NCBI GenBank assembly: GCA_966248875.1
Contig: CBINBI010000010.1
Span: 1 to 64,000 of the forward strand
DNA length: 64,000 bases
Direction of reading: 5' to 3'
Source: Dokdonella_A sp966248875
GTDB lineage: Bacteria; Pseudomonadota; Gammaproteobacteria; Xanthomonadales; Rhodanobacteraceae
Position numbers and translations under genes: made by a program. The notes below the pieces were generated by a model. That model saw nothing but the letters and a program-made list of their open reading frames with translations. It made no database searches and had not been told where the DNA came from. Shown here in pieces: positions 16,054 through 25,094 of this stretch; within the stretch, counting starts at the first letter, position 1; each line of letters begins with the position of its first letter.

Positions 16054-18177
16054 TTACTGTCCCGAGGGATCGGGCGCGATGACCGCGGGATTGCCGACGA
16101 GAACCGCCGTGCCGCCGCTCGCGACCATGCTGGCCATCTCGCCCTGCATCTCCGCCGTCGCCGCCGGAAAGTCGGTGGGATCGAGGAGTGATCCGTGCTC
16201 GCCCTGGAGGAAACGCACGGCGCCGCGGATGTCCTCGCCCGACTGCACCGAGTGCGTGATCGCACCGAGGCCGTAGGCGGCGATCAAGGGCTCGGTGCCC
16301 GACAGCGGAGCACCCGGCACGCTGTTGGGAATCACCTGGTCGGACGGGATGTCGCCGCTGCCGACGACTTCCTGCATCAGCAGCCGCTTGCCTGCCGCCG
16401 AAGCGATGTTGAAGTTGATCGGATCGCCGGAGTCGACCACCGTCTGCGCCGCGACCATGAACGCATCATAGTCCGGCGTCCCGGCTTCGACGCCCGCCGC
16501 CGCGAGGCCGGCGCGGATGCGCGGCCCGAACGTGGGCGAGCCGTCGAGCAGGCGCGCGATGCCGCCGCCCGGTACGTTCAGCACGCCGACGTTCACGTGC
16601 GGATCGATCGAGACGAACATCGTGCCGACGATGCTGCCGAGCGACTGGCCGACGAAATGGATGCGATCCGGATCGAAATCGGTACCCGCGGAGTAGTGCA
16701 TCGAAGGAATCGCGTGCGCGAGCTGCATCAGGTCCGCAACGCCCTGGCGCAGGTTGTCACGCGAGGTGAGCAAGCTGGAAAGGTTGATGAACCACGCTCC
16801 GGACGGATCGATGGCGCCGTCCGGCCCCGGCTCGCCGGTGCCGTTGTTCTCGAGATCGAGATCGAACGTGCGCTCCTTCGCGCCGAGCTGCGCGAACGGC
16901 GTGTTGCCGATGTAGAACGGGTTCGCGGTGTCGGTAAGGCCGTGCAGCGGCAGATCGATCGCGACGGCGGCGAAGCCCTGCGACGCGAGCGTTGCCGCGA
17001 TCGCGAAGATATCGGTGCGGTTGCGCGTGATGCCGTGCTGGAAGATCACGATCGGCCATCCGGACACCGGCTTGCTCCGTCCCGAGCGCGAATTCGGAAC
17101 CGTCACGATCATCGGCACGCTCTGCATCGACGTCGCGACCGGCAGCGGATTGCAGTATGTGATGTTGGTCGAGGCGGGATCGAGACCGAAGCCCGCGCAC
17201 TGCGGGATGTACGCGCCGGCGCCGGCGTGCCAGAACTGGTTGAGCGGCGCGATCGGATTCGCCTCGCTCGGTGCCGAGAGGTAGTACGGCAGGTCGATCG
17301 TGCCGATGTAGATGTCGGCCACGGGCGGCAGGCCGAGGCCGAGGTCGGCGAGCGTGCTGCCGGTCGGCGCGAGATGCGTGGTCGCCGACGGCGACTGCTC
17401 GACGACGGCCGCGAGCGCCTGCAACGAGACGGTCGTCGACTGCGTCGTCATGACCCACGACAGCGCGATCGAGCCGGCCGGAATGCCGGCGGCAACGGCG
17501 GCGGCTTCCTGCGCGTTCGTGAGCTGGCGCAGCGGCTCGAGCGCGCAGGCCTGCGAGGCCGGCAGCGCCGCGACGGTGGACTGCCCGCCGTCGCAGAGCG
17601 GCGTCGTGCGCTGCGCCAGCAGATACGGCAGCGAGGCGCGGATCGGCTCGCCGTTGGCGGCCTGCACGCCGGTCGTGATCACCGCCATGTACGAGGTCAT
17701 CTGCTGCAGTGGACGCGTCGGAACGATCGCGAGCGTGCGCCCGTCCGCGCCGGCCGGGACGGCGACGTACTCGTCGAGCGGCGCGAGCTCGCGCACGACG
17801 CCGGTGACCGCGCCGCCAGGGCCGCTGAGCTCCACTTCGAACACGTGCACATTCGGTGCGACCGAAGCGGGAAGCAGCGGCATGTTGAACGTGGTCGTCC
17901 ACGGCGCCGTCGTGCTGAAGCCGTCGAGCGCGCTCATTGCGACCTTGGGGTCGCCGAAATCGGCGGGGTCCTCAGCCGGGATGTTGAGCGTCAGGTCCGT
18001 GCTGCCGAGCAGCAGCAGGTTGCTTGGAAACGGCACGATGCCGTTGGCGGGATCGAATGTCGCGACCGGGTGCAGCGGCACCGGCGCGGTGTAATCGAAC
18101 GCGCGGGCCTCGCGAACGGTGCACACGGACAGAAGCGACGACGCGACGACCGCGGCCGTGATCAAGCGGATCTGCAT
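16054..18177 (-). CDS. Large exported lipase-like alpha/beta hydrolase (VolA/Pla-1 type)
   Basis: A 707-residue exported protein. I use the start at 18177 (MQIRLITAAVVASSLLSVCT) because GAAGGT lies 8 bases upstream and a signal peptide follows. Residues about 40-330 resemble the N-terminal domain of bacterial virulence-factor lipases (GIVPFPSNLLLLGSTDLTLN). The hydrolase core follows with IVIFQHGITRNRTDIFAIA and the nucleophile elbow HFVGQSLGSIVG (Ser). Family members such as Vibrio VolA are surface lysophospholipases. Unlike six other exported proteins of the window it lacks the IFxDGFE-like tail, ending PDPSGQ. It stands alone; substrate not known. Confidence 0.85.
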   Translation of the reverse strand: MQIRLITAAVVASSLLSVCTVREARAFDYTAPVPLHPVATFDPANGIVPFPSNLLLLGSTDLTLNIPAEDPADFGDPKVAMSALDGFSTTAPWTTTFNMPLLPASVAPNVHVFEVELSGPGGAVTGVVRELAPLDEYVAVPAGADGRTLAIVPTRPLQQMTSYMAVITTGVQAANGEPIRASLPYLLAQRTTPLCDGGQSTVAALPASQACALEPLRQLTNAQEAAAVAAGIPAGSIALSWVMTTQSTTVSLQALAAVVEQSPSATTHLAPTGSTLADLGLGLPPVADIYIGTIDLPYYLSAPSEANPIAPLNQFWHAGAGAYIPQCAGFGLDPASTNITYCNPLPVATSMQSVPMIVTVPNSRSGRSKPVSGWPIVIFQHGITRNRTDIFAIAATLASQGFAAVAIDLPLHGLTDTANPFYIGNTPFAQLGAKERTFDLDLENNGTGEPGPDGAIDPSGAWFINLSSLLTSRDNLRQGVADLMQLAHAIPSMHYSAGTDFDPDRIHFVGQSLGSIVGTMFVSIDPHVNVGVLNVPGGGIARLLDGSPTFGPRIRAGLAAAGVEAGTPDYDAFMVAAQTVVDSGDPINFNIASAAGKRLLMQEVVGSGDIPSDQVIPNSVPGAPLSGTEPLIAAYGLGAITHSVQSGEDIRGAVRFLQGEHGSLLDPTDFPAATAEMQGEMASMVASGGTAVLVGNPAVIAPDPSGQ

Positions 18178-18315
18178 GACTGCACCTTCGGAGAACCCCA
18201 AGTCGAGGGCATCTTAGGCGGTTCAAACGCGCGTTGGCAACGCTGCACCGCGGCGAGGAAGCCGCGTTCTCGGCGATTGCCGCGCAGCACCACCGCCGCC
18301 GGCGATCGGCGTTGT

Positions 18316-19191
18316 TCAGGGCAGCGCCGGCGTCGTCCAGTCCGCTGGCGTCGGGCGGAAATCGCGCGGCGCCCAGCCGAAATCGGCGGCCGCAGCCGCA
18401 TCGTCGACCACAAGATCTTCGCGCAGTCGTTCCAGCGCCGCGCGGCTGGCCGCGCGAAACGCCGCCGGACGGAACGGCAGCGCGGCGCCGATGCGCGCCA
18501 GCGCGACCGGCAGCGGCAGTGCGATCGTCGCGAACGGCAGCGACTCGCGCACGCGTGCCAGCATCACGCCGAACGCGACGCGCTCGCCGCCGCCGACCTC
18601 GTACACACGTTGCCGCAACCGGCTCGCATGCGCGAGCGCGACGCAAGCGCCCGCGAGATCGTCCGCGTGCACCGGCTGGCGCAAGCCACGCGCCGGCGCC
18701 ACATACGGAAACACGCGTGTGCGACGGGCGAAGCGCGTGATCGGCGTCAGGCTCCGGTCGAGGCCGGCGCCATAGATCAGCGTGGGCCGCAGCACGACCG
18801 ATGCGACGCCGCGCGCATCGGCCGCGGCGGCGAGCCTGCGCTCGGCTTCGCGGAGGCGCTCGGCCAGCGCCCGCTCCGCGGGATCCACCGACGCCTTTTT
18901 CGTCTCGGCGCTCGATGATCCGATCGCCACCACGCGCGCAGCTTGGGCATCAGCGCTTACCGCGAACCAGGCCGCGAAGGCTTCGAGCGGTCCCAGGCTG
19001 AAGATGGTATCGGCAGCCGGCAGCGCGGGCACGCGCGACGGAAGCTCTCCGAGCACCCAGCGCAGCGCCGGGTGCGTGCTGGTGCGCACCTCACGGCTGA
19101 GCGCGACGACCTCGTGTCCCTCAGCGAGCAGGCGCGGCAGCAGGAAGCGCCCGACCGCGCCGCTGGCGCCGAAGACGACCGAGACCGGCAT
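18316..19191 (-). CDS. NAD(P)-binding epimerase/dehydratase-like protein
   Basis: A 291-residue Rossmann protein of the extended SDR type. It has the nucleotide-binding FGASGAVGRFLLPRLLAEGH, the strand-4 IGSSSAETKK region and PTLIYGAG, which is typical of NAD-dependent epimerase/dehydratases, followed by QPVHADDLAGACV. A catalytic YxxxK is not obvious, so this may be an atypical or NmrA-like member. It lies 23 bases downstream of the histidine kinase gene on the same strand and may be cotranscribed with it. The substrate cannot be told. Confidence 0.82.
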   Translation of the reverse strand: MPVSVVFGASGAVGRFLLPRLLAEGHEVVALSREVRTSTHPALRWVLGELPSRVPALPAADTIFSLGPLEAFAAWFAVSADAQAARVVAIGSSSAETKKASVDPAERALAERLREAERRLAAAADARGVASVVLRPTLIYGAGLDRSLTPITRFARRTRVFPYVAPARGLRQPVHADDLAGACVALAHASRLRQRVYEVGGGERVAFGVMLARVRESLPFATIALPLPVALARIGAALPFRPAAFRAASRAALERLREDLVVDDAAAAADFGWAPRDFRPTPADWTTPALP

Positions 19192-19214
19192 CGCGGATGC
19201 GCTCGCGCGCGCCC

Positions 19215-20228
19215 CTAGTGCGCGGCTGCGCCGGGTTGCACCGGCAGCAGCACCGTGAACACCGAACCGGTGCCCGGCTTCGAGCGCACGCGGATCGATC
19301 CGCCTAGCCGCCCGACGATCTGACGCACGACGGTGAGCCCGATGCCGCCGGCCCCGTCGGCGGATTTCGTGGTCACGAACGGCTCGAAGATCACCGGCAG
19401 CATCTCCTCGGAAATCCCCGGGCCGGTGTCGGCGACGTCGATCTCGACCTGGTGCCCCGCCGCGCGCGTCGCGACGCTGAGGCGTCCGCTGCCGTTCATC
19501 GCCTCGCTCGCGTTGTTGATGAGATGCAGGAACACCTGCGCGAGCGCGCCGGGCTCCGCGGTGACCTTCGGCAGCTCGCGGTAGTCGCGCACGATCTCGA
19601 CGCGGCCGCGCAGGCGCCGCTCGGCGAGGCGCAGCGCGTGATCGATACTGAGATTGACGTCGACCGGCTGCGCGCCGGCAGGATCGGCGGGCGCGAACTG
19701 CGACAGGCTCTGCGTCAGCGCGCCGATGTCGCGCAGGCTTTCAGCGGCCGTTTCCAGCATGTGCCGCGATTCGTCGAGCGCGGAGCTCTTCTCGAGATTC
19801 GCACGGGCCTCGAACAGCGCGCGCCGTGCGCCTTCGACGTGCAGCACCAGCTTGTCCAGGCTCGCCTTGTCGGCGCCGAAGATCAGCTCGACCGGCTGCA
19901 GGCAGTACTGCACGGCCTCGTCATAACGCTTGACCAGCGTGCGGTAGTCGACGAGTTGGCGCGCGGCGTGGTCAACCTGGCTGCGCACCGACGCGAGCGG
20001 CGCATCGAGCTCGTGCGCCGTCGCGCTCAGAAGGCGTCCCAGCGGCGCGAGGCCGGCCGATCCCACCGCCTGCTCCTGATTCGCGCGCATCGCCTCGGTC
20101 GCGTTCTCGGCCTCGATCCTGGCGAAACGGAGCTGCGTCGCGAGCGCGCGCTCGGCCGCGAGCTGGCGCGCGAGCCAGACGGCGACGCCGATCGCGACGA
20201 TTGCGATGATCCAGCCGAGCCACATCAT
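19215..20228 (-). CDS. Membrane sensor histidine kinase (orphan)
   Basis: A 337-residue kinase. One N-terminal helix (MMWLGWIIAIVAIGVAVWLA) is followed by a coiled region, a divergent H box LLSATAHELDAPLASVRSQV (His72, with Asp in place of the usual Asn) and a long helical stretch. A full HATPase domain follows: LINNASEAM, VADTGPGI, FEPFVTTKSADGAGGIGLTVV. There is no periplasmic sensor loop and no response regulator next door. The gene follows the cation exchanger by 41 bases on the same strand. The signal may be membrane-proximal or cytosolic. Confidence 0.9.
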   Translation of the reverse strand: MMWLGWIIAIVAIGVAVWLARQLAAERALATQLRFARIEAENATEAMRANQEQAVGSAGLAPLGRLLSATAHELDAPLASVRSQVDHAARQLVDYRTLVKRYDEAVQYCLQPVELIFGADKASLDKLVLHVEGARRALFEARANLEKSSALDESRHMLETAAESLRDIGALTQSLSQFAPADPAGAQPVDVNLSIDHALRLAERRLRGRVEIVRDYRELPKVTAEPGALAQVFLHLINNASEAMNGSGRLSVATRAAGHQVEIDVADTGPGISEEMLPVIFEPFVTTKSADGAGGIGLTVVRQIVGRLGGSIRVRSKPGTGSVFTVLLPVQPGAAAH

Positions 20229-20269
20229 GCCTCACCCCCCTTCGCACGCGGCGCAAGTCCTCGCACCGC

Positions 20270-21226
20270 TCATGCTCCGCGCGTCCACCACGCCTCGCCG
20301 ATCAGGAACAACGCATAGGCCGCCAGCAGGATCACGCCTTCGCGGCGCGAAAGCTCGCCGTCGCTCTTCATCATCGGATAGATCGCGACGGCGAGCACGA
20401 TCAGCGCCGGAATCTCGACGTGCTGGAGCGAACGCGCCGCGCCGGGCGCCTGCCAGAGCGCGAGCACGCCGGCGAGCAGCAGCACGCCGCCGATCACGGC
20501 GCCGAACGCGTGGCCGATCGCGAAATCGCCCTGCCCGCGCCGCGCCGCGATCAGCGTCGACGGCACGCTGGACAGCGCAGTCGCCGCGCCGAGCGCGGTC
20601 AGGCCGATCACCACCGGCGAAACCGCGCACCAGGCCGCGATCGCCACGGCACCCTCGACCAGCCACACCGCCGCGAACGGCAGGATCACGACGCCGACGA
20701 CGACACGCGCCGTGTCGCGCCAGACCAGCATTGCGGTGCCGGTCGCCGAGGCGACCTCGTTGCGCATGTCCTCGTTCTCGCCGCGCGCAGCGCGGATCAC
20801 GAGCACGGCGACGATGGCATAGCCGACGACGAGGACCGCGCCGTCGATGGTGCCGAACTTCGCGTCCAGCGAAAGCAGCCAGAACAGCACGGCCGACGCG
20901 ATCAGCGCCGGATTGGCGATTCCGAACAGCCTGAGCCGCGCACGCAGCGGCGCCGCCAGCGCGCAGATCCCAAGCACCAGGCCGATCTCGGCGATGCCGG
21001 CGCCGACGAGGTTGCCGAGCGCGAGCTCCGGCTGGCGCGCGAAGGCCGCCGCCAGCGTCACCGCCAGCGCCGGCACGACGGCGCCGAGCGCGGTCGCGGC
21101 GAGGCCGACGGCATAGCCGGACATACCGCTGCGCAGCGCAAGCCCGCTCGCGCCGCGCGCGAAACTGTCGGTTCCGAGCAGAAGCAGCACGGCACCCAAC
21201 ACGAAACTTCCGACCTGTGCGAGCAT
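20270..21226 (-). CDS. Sodium/calcium exchanger-family membrane protein (CaCA)
   Basis: A 318-residue integral membrane protein with about 10 helices in two pseudo-repeats. The first alpha repeat is visible as AVGLAATALGAVVPALAVTLAAAF; the second contains VIGLTALGAATALSSVPSTL. The family acidic residue of the GNxxGS/E segment is partly degenerate (LGNLVGAGIAEIG), so ion specificity is uncertain. The start at 21226 has a strong GGAGGAG site and begins at the first helix. It may be cotranscribed with the histidine kinase downstream. Confidence 0.87.
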   Translation of the reverse strand: MLAQVGSFVLGAVLLLLGTDSFARGASGLALRSGMSGYAVGLAATALGAVVPALAVTLAAAFARQPELALGNLVGAGIAEIGLVLGICALAAPLRARLRLFGIANPALIASAVLFWLLSLDAKFGTIDGAVLVVGYAIVAVLVIRAARGENEDMRNEVASATGTAMLVWRDTARVVVGVVILPFAAVWLVEGAVAIAAWCAVSPVVIGLTALGAATALSSVPSTLIAARRGQGDFAIGHAFGAVIGGVLLLAGVLALWQAPGAARSLQHVEIPALIVLAVAIYPMMKSDGELSRREGVILLAAYALFLIGEAWWTRGA

Positions 21227-21419
21227 GTCCCCTCTCCTCCGGATCGGTCGCGTCCGGCGCAGTCTAGCCGGATGAGCGCGCCGGGCGATAACTTCAGCGC
21301 AATGGCCGGTGTGAGAGGATCGGCATCGGGCAGGGACGAGCTGGAACCGCCGGTGCGCGGCATGCGCGGCGCGGTTCGAAAAAACGCTGGCTGCTCTCGC
21401 AACTCGACGCGGAGGCACG

Positions 21420-21779
21420 ATGATCGCTCGCATCTGGCGCGGTATCACGCTCGCCGAAAAGGCGGACGCCTACATCGACTACCTGAACGAAACCGGCCTC
21501 AAGGATTACGCCAAGACGCCCGGCAACCAGGGCGTGACCGTGCTGCGCCGCCTTCAGGGCGAGCACTGCGAGATCGTGCTGATCTCGCTCTGGGACTCTA
21601 TGGCCGCCGTGCGCGCGTTCGCCGGCGAGAACCCGGAGCGGTCGGTGTACTACCCCGAGGACGAGCAGTACCTGCTCGAGATGGAGCCGCTCGTGCGGCA
21701 CTACGAAGTCGCCCATCGGATCATGCCCGGCGACATCGACACCGAGAACATGCCGCCGATTTCGCGCGCGGAGCGGTAG
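21420..21779 (+). CDS. ABM-like (antibiotic biosynthesis monooxygenase fold) protein
   Basis: A 119-residue cytosolic protein starting MIARIWRGITLAEKADAYID, with GGAGG upstream of the start. The beta-alpha-beta pattern (VLRRLQGEHCEIVLISLWDSM then AVRAFAGENPERSVYYPEDE) matches ABM/dimeric alpha-beta barrel proteins, which include haem-degrading and quinone monooxygenases as well as many of unknown role. It stands alone and converges with the racemase-like gene 5 bases downstream. Confidence 0.75.
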   Translation: MIARIWRGITLAEKADAYIDYLNETGLKDYAKTPGNQGVTVLRRLQGEHCEIVLISLWDSMAAVRAFAGENPERSVYYPEDEQYLLEMEPLVRHYEVAHRIMPGDIDTENMPPISRAER

Positions 21780-21784
21780 CGGGC

Positions 21785-22477
21785 TCAACCGGCGAGCGCC
21801 CAGTCGGCCGCGTCCTCCGCGTGAATGCGGGCAGTGTCGAACACGGGCACGTTCGTGTCGTCGGCGCCGACCAGAAGGCCGATCTCGGTGCAGCCGAGGA
21901 TGAGCCCTTCGGCGCCACAAGCGACGAGCCGGGCCATGATCTCGCGGTACGTCGCGGCCGACGATTCGCGGATCGCGCCGAGGCAGAGCTCTTCGTAGAT
22001 GATGCGATGGATCTCGGCGCGCTCGCTGGCGTCGGGCACGAGCACCGTCAGGCCGTTTTGTTCGAGCCGGCCGCGGTAGAAGTCCTGTTCCATCGTGAAG
22101 CGTGTAGCGAGGAGGCCGACCTTCTCGCGGCCGCTCGCGCGGATGCGCCGCGCGGTCGCGTCGGCGATGTGCAGCGCCGGAATGCCGATCGCGGCCTCGA
22201 TCGCGTCGAGGACGCGGTGCATCGTGTTGGTGCAGAGCACGAGCGCTTCGGCACCGGCGCGCTCGAGCGCCTGCGCCGCATCGGCGAGCACGCGCCCCGC
22301 CGTCGCCCAGTCACCGACATGCTGCAGCCGCTCGATCTCGGCGAAATCGACGCTGTAGAGCACTAGCTTCGCCGAGTGCAATCCGCCGAGCTTTTCGCGC
22401 ACGCGCTCGTTGACGATGCGGTAGTACGGCAGCGTCGATTCGAAGCTCATCCCGCCGAGGAGTCCGAGGGTGCGCAT
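21785..22477 (-). CDS. Aspartate/glutamate racemase-family protein
   Basis: A 230-residue protein of the Asp/Glu racemase superfamily, nearest to aspartate racemase (YgeA-like): MRTLGLLGGMSFESTLPYYR, then first catalytic Cys in LVLCTNTMHRV and second in LILGCTEIGLLV. Both thiols are present, so racemase activity is plausible, probably on a D-amino acid used in the cell wall or released to medium. It starts 306 bases downstream of the end of vapC's upstream neighbour and lies just after vapC on the same strand, 9 bases away. Confidence 0.9.
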   Translation of the reverse strand: MRTLGLLGGMSFESTLPYYRIVNERVREKLGGLHSAKLVLYSVDFAEIERLQHVGDWATAGRVLADAAQALERAGAEALVLCTNTMHRVLDAIEAAIGIPALHIADATARRIRASGREKVGLLATRFTMEQDFYRGRLEQNGLTVLVPDASERAEIHRIIYEELCLGAIRESSAATYREIMARLVACGAEGLILGCTEIGLLVGADDTNVPVFDTARIHAEDAADWALAG

Positions 22478-22486
22478 GCGCGTCCA

Positions 22487-22891
22487 TCACTCCGCTTCGA
22501 CGACGATGCCGAGCTTGCGGGCGAGACCGGCCAGTGTCCTGTCGAACGTCAACAGCGTCGATCCGGTGCGCCGCGCCGTGACGAGATACAGCGAATCGTA
22601 GACGGGGTGTCGCAACTGCGAAGCAAGCAGCATCGCTTCGGGAAAGAGATCCGCGCTGTCCACGGCACGGTCGACCAACGCCGATGCATCCCGATGCATC
22701 GCGATCGCGTCGGCTTCGGTGAGGTGATGGGTCCTGACGTACTTCCAGAGCGCGTTGGCTGTTTCGACGACGAAGAGCGACGGCGCATAGACCGCATCCG
22801 CGGCCGACAACCGATCGAGCAAGACCGCATGGGCGACTGCGTCCCGCACGATTCGTACGGCCACGGACGCGTCGATGGTCAACGCCGCCAT
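22487..22891 (-). CDS. vapC: PIN-domain ribonuclease toxin (VapC type)
   Basis: A 134-residue PIN domain with the acidic active-site quartet in place: Asp7 (LTIDASV), Glu43 (FVVETANALW), Asp99 (HPVYDSLYL) and Asp117 (LLTFDRTLAG). VapC toxins cleave RNA, often initiator tRNA or rRNA loops, using Mg2+. Its start overlaps the antitoxin stop by one base (TGATG), the standard coupling. The fold looks intact, so the module is probably functional. Confidence 0.9.
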   Translation of the reverse strand: MAALTIDASVAVRIVRDAVAHAVLLDRLSAADAVYAPSLFVVETANALWKYVRTHHLTEADAIAMHRDASALVDRAVDSADLFPEAMLLASQLRHPVYDSLYLVTARRTGSTLLTFDRTLAGLARKLGIVVEAE

Positions 22892-23136
22892 CAGCGATCC
22901 CTGTCTTCGCGAACCAGGGCCTCGGGAGTCGGCACGCGCTTCTTGCGCATGGGCAGGATCGGCGGCGTCCTGCGCAATCGATCGATCGTTGCATGGCGGG
23001 CGCTGACGTCGAGACCTTGCGCCTTGCGCAGCTCGACGATCGCCTGCTGCGCGATGCTGCGGTGGCTGCGCTCGGCTTCACGCCGAAGCTCGGCGTAGAG
23101 GTCGTCCGGGAGATCTCGGATCTGAAGGATGGCCAT
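22891..23136 (-). CDS. vapB: Antitoxin of the VapC pair (FitA-like ribbon-helix-helix)
   Basis: An 81-residue protein. The N-terminal ribbon-helix-helix (MAILQIRDLPDDLYAELRRE then AERSHRSIAQQAIVELRKAQ) resembles FitA/StbC-type antitoxins; the rest should wrap the toxin. I start at 23136 since MAILQIRDLP is the usual family N-terminus; an earlier ATG in frame lies inside the operator palindrome. A 28-base inverted repeat 11 bases upstream is the likely binding site for autorepression by the toxin-antitoxin complex. Confidence 0.87.
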   Translation of the reverse strand: MAILQIRDLPDDLYAELRREAERSHRSIAQQAIVELRKAQGLDVSARHATIDRLRRTPPILPMRKKRVPTPEALVREDRDR

Positions 23137-23146
23137 GGCGGAGTTC

Positions 23147-23174
23147 GCATGCGTTATGCATGCATAATGCATGC
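23147..23174. promoter_or_regulatory. 28-bp palindromic operator of the vapBC-like module
   Basis: Left half-site GCATGCGTTATGCA (23147-23160) and right half-site TGCATAATGCATGC (23161-23174) are reverse complements at 13 of 14 positions, with a perfect core TTATGCATGCATAA. The AT-rich core contrasts with the GC-rich surroundings. Ribbon-helix-helix antitoxins bind such repeats in pairs. Confidence 0.75.
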
Positions 23175-23266
23175 GGCCATCCCGTCTTTCAAGCTATCCG
23201 CCGTCGCGCCCCCGTCGCAGAGAAATAAGGGACGTCAACCCGCCGCTTTTTCTGCCATCGAAGAAT

Positions 23267-23284
23267 GGTGGGCCGAGGCCCACC
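23267..23284. repeat. GGTGGGCC-GA-GGCCCACC hairpin directly after lpd
   Basis: Perfect 8-base arms with a 2-base loop, one base past the lpd stop codon (23286-23288). It is the same element as at 3443, with related copies at 45871 and 48538. It could serve as a 3' mRNA stabiliser or transcription terminator for lpd; a T-run in the right place is lacking. Confidence 0.7.
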
Positions 23285-23285
23285 C

Positions 23286-25079
23286 CTATTTTTTCTTCGG
23301 CACGTAAAGATCGGTCACCGTGCCTTCGTACACCTCGGCCGCCATGCCGACGGATTCGCTGAGCGTCGGATGCGGATGGATGGTGAGGCCGATGTCGGCG
23401 GCTTCGGCGCCCATTTCGATCGCGAGCGCGATTTCGGAGATCAGATCACCCGCGTTAGGCGCGACGATGCCGCCGCCGATGACGCGGTGCGTCGCCTCGT
23501 CGAAGATCAGCTTGGTGAAGCCTTCGGTGCGTCCGATGCCGACCGCGCGGCCGGACGCCGCGTGCGGGAACTTGCCGACGCCGTACGCGATGCCCTGCTT
23601 CTTCGCTTCGGACTCGGTGACGCCCACCCAGGCGATCTCGGGATCGGTGTACGCGACGCTCGGCACGACGCGCGCGACGAACTCGCTCTTCTGCCCGGCC
23701 GCGACTTCGGCGGCGACCTTGCCTTCGTGCGTCGCCTTGTGCGCGAGCATCGGCTGGCCGACGAGATCGCCGATCGCGAAGATGTGCGGCACGTTGGTGC
23801 GCATCTGCCGGTCGACGGGGATGAATCCGCGCTCGGTAACGACGACGCCGGCCTTGTCGGCGCCGATCGTGTTGCCGTTCGCACTCCGGCCCACCGCGAC
23901 GAGCACGCGGTCGTAAAGCCGCGGCTCCGGTGCCTTCTCGCCTTCGAACGTCGCGCGCAAACCCTGTTTCGTGGCTTCGATCTTCGCGACCTTCACCTTG
24001 AGGTGGATGCCGGCATAACGTTTCGACAAACGCTGCTGCAGCGGACGCACGAGATCGGGATCGGCGCCCGGCATCAGCTGATCCAGGAGCTCGACGACGG
24101 TGACCTCGCTGCCGAGCGCGTCGAACACGCAGGCCATCTCGAGGCCGATGATGCCGCCGCCGACAACGAGCAGTTTCTTGGGGATTTCCGCAAGCTCGAG
24201 CGCGTCGGTCGAGTCCATCATGCGCTCGTCGTCCCACGGAAAGCCCGGCAGCTTCACTGGCTGCGAGCCGGCCGCGATGATTGCCTTCTCGAAGCGCACG
24301 AGCTTCGTGCCGTCCCTGGTCTCCACTTCGATCTCGTGCGGCGAAACGAACGTGCCGGTGCCGGTGACGACCGTGACCTTGCGCTGCTTCGACATCCCGG
24401 CGAGGCCGGAATTCATCTGCGCAACGACCTTGTCCTTGTAGGCGCGGAGCTTCGCGAGATCGATCTTCGGCTCGCCGTAGTCGATGCCGTACTCTTTCGC
24501 GTGCGCCGCTTCGTCGATGACGCGCGCAGCGTGCAGCAACGCCTTTGACGGGATGCAGCCGACGTTGAGGCAGACGCCGCCAAGCGCCGGGTAGCGTTCG
24601 ATCAGGACGGTGTTCAGGCCGAGGTCGGCGGCGCGGAACGCCGCCGTATAGCCGCCGGGACCGGAGCCGAGCACGACGACCTGGCACTCGATATCGGCCT
24701 TTCCCCCTCTCGCGCTTGCGGGAGAGGGCTGGGGTGAGGGCGGCACTCGCAATGGCGCCGCACGATTGCCCTCAGCCGCCGCGCGTTGCGCGGCGGCCTC
24801 TCCCGCTTGAGGCAAAGGCGACGGCGATGCGCCCGCGTCGGATGTCTCGACGATCGCGACGACGTCGCCTTCCGACACCGTGTCGTTGAGCTTGACGCGC
24901 ACTTCCTTCACGACGCCCGCGACGCTGGACGGTACCTCCATCGTCGCCTTGTCCGATTCGAGCGTGACGAGCCCCTGATCCTTCGCGACCGCGTCGCCCG
25001 GCTTCACCAGCACCTCGATGACCGGCACGTCGGAGTAATTGCCGATGTCCGGAACCTTGACCTCGATCGTGTTCGCCAT
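23286..25079 (-). CDS. lpdA: Dihydrolipoyl dehydrogenase with N-terminal lipoyl domain (pyruvate dehydrogenase E3)
   Basis: A 597-residue E3 that reoxidises dihydrolipoamide with NAD+. It begins with its own lipoyl domain (residues 1-80; lipoylated Lys44 in ESDKATME), then a Pro/Ala linker (about 84-125), then the FAD domain (VVLGSGPGGYTAAFRAADLG), redox motif GGVCLNVGCIPSK, NAD domain (VVGGGIIGLEMACVF) and interface domain ending HPHPTLSESVGMAAEVYEGT, which provides the catalytic His-Glu. The linker is encoded partly by a palindromic repeat (24705-24749). It follows aceF by 15 bases. aceE is 22 kb away at 48665. Confidence 0.97.
   Translation of the reverse strand: MANTIEVKVPDIGNYSDVPVIEVLVKPGDAVAKDQGLVTLESDKATMEVPSSVAGVVKEVRVKLNDTVSEGDVVAIVETSDAGASPSPLPQAGEAAAQRAAAEGNRAAPLRVPPSPQPSPASARGGKADIECQVVVLGSGPGGYTAAFRAADLGLNTVLIERYPALGGVCLNVGCIPSKALLHAARVIDEAAHAKEYGIDYGEPKIDLAKLRAYKDKVVAQMNSGLAGMSKQRKVTVVTGTGTFVSPHEIEVETRDGTKLVRFEKAIIAAGSQPVKLPGFPWDDERMMDSTDALELAEIPKKLLVVGGGIIGLEMACVFDALGSEVTVVELLDQLMPGADPDLVRPLQQRLSKRYAGIHLKVKVAKIEATKQGLRATFEGEKAPEPRLYDRVLVAVGRSANGNTIGADKAGVVVTERGFIPVDRQMRTNVPHIFAIGDLVGQPMLAHKATHEGKVAAEVAAGQKSEFVARVVPSVAYTDPEIAWVGVTESEAKKQGIAYGVGKFPHAASGRAVGIGRTEGFTKLIFDEATHRVIGGGIVAPNAGDLISEIALAIEMGAEAADIGLTIHPHPTLSESVGMAAEVYEGTVTDLYVPKKK
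24705..24749. repeat. Palindromic repeat inside the lpdA linker
   Basis: CCCTCTCGCGC-TT-GCGGGAGAGGG (24705-24728) is a near-perfect hairpin, followed by CTGGGGTGAGGG then CGGCACTCG. The 32 bases 24718-24749 match 26203-26234 in aceF at 27 positions. On the coding strand it gives the linker residues around VPPSPQPSPAS. The same CTCTCCCGC/GCGGGAGAG stem stands between genes at 29171 and 53291. Confidence 0.75.
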
Positions 25080-25094
25080 CGTCGCCTCCCTGCG

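Noticed and set aside
16054..18177. Lipase-like protein as a seventh tagged protein
   Set aside because: It ends in PDPSGQ and lacks IFxDGFE-like sequence, so it is not counted.
16195..18918. 907-residue plus-strand open frame opposite the lipase-like gene
   Set aside because: Shadow spanning two unrelated minus-strand genes; composition typical of antisense GC-rich frames.
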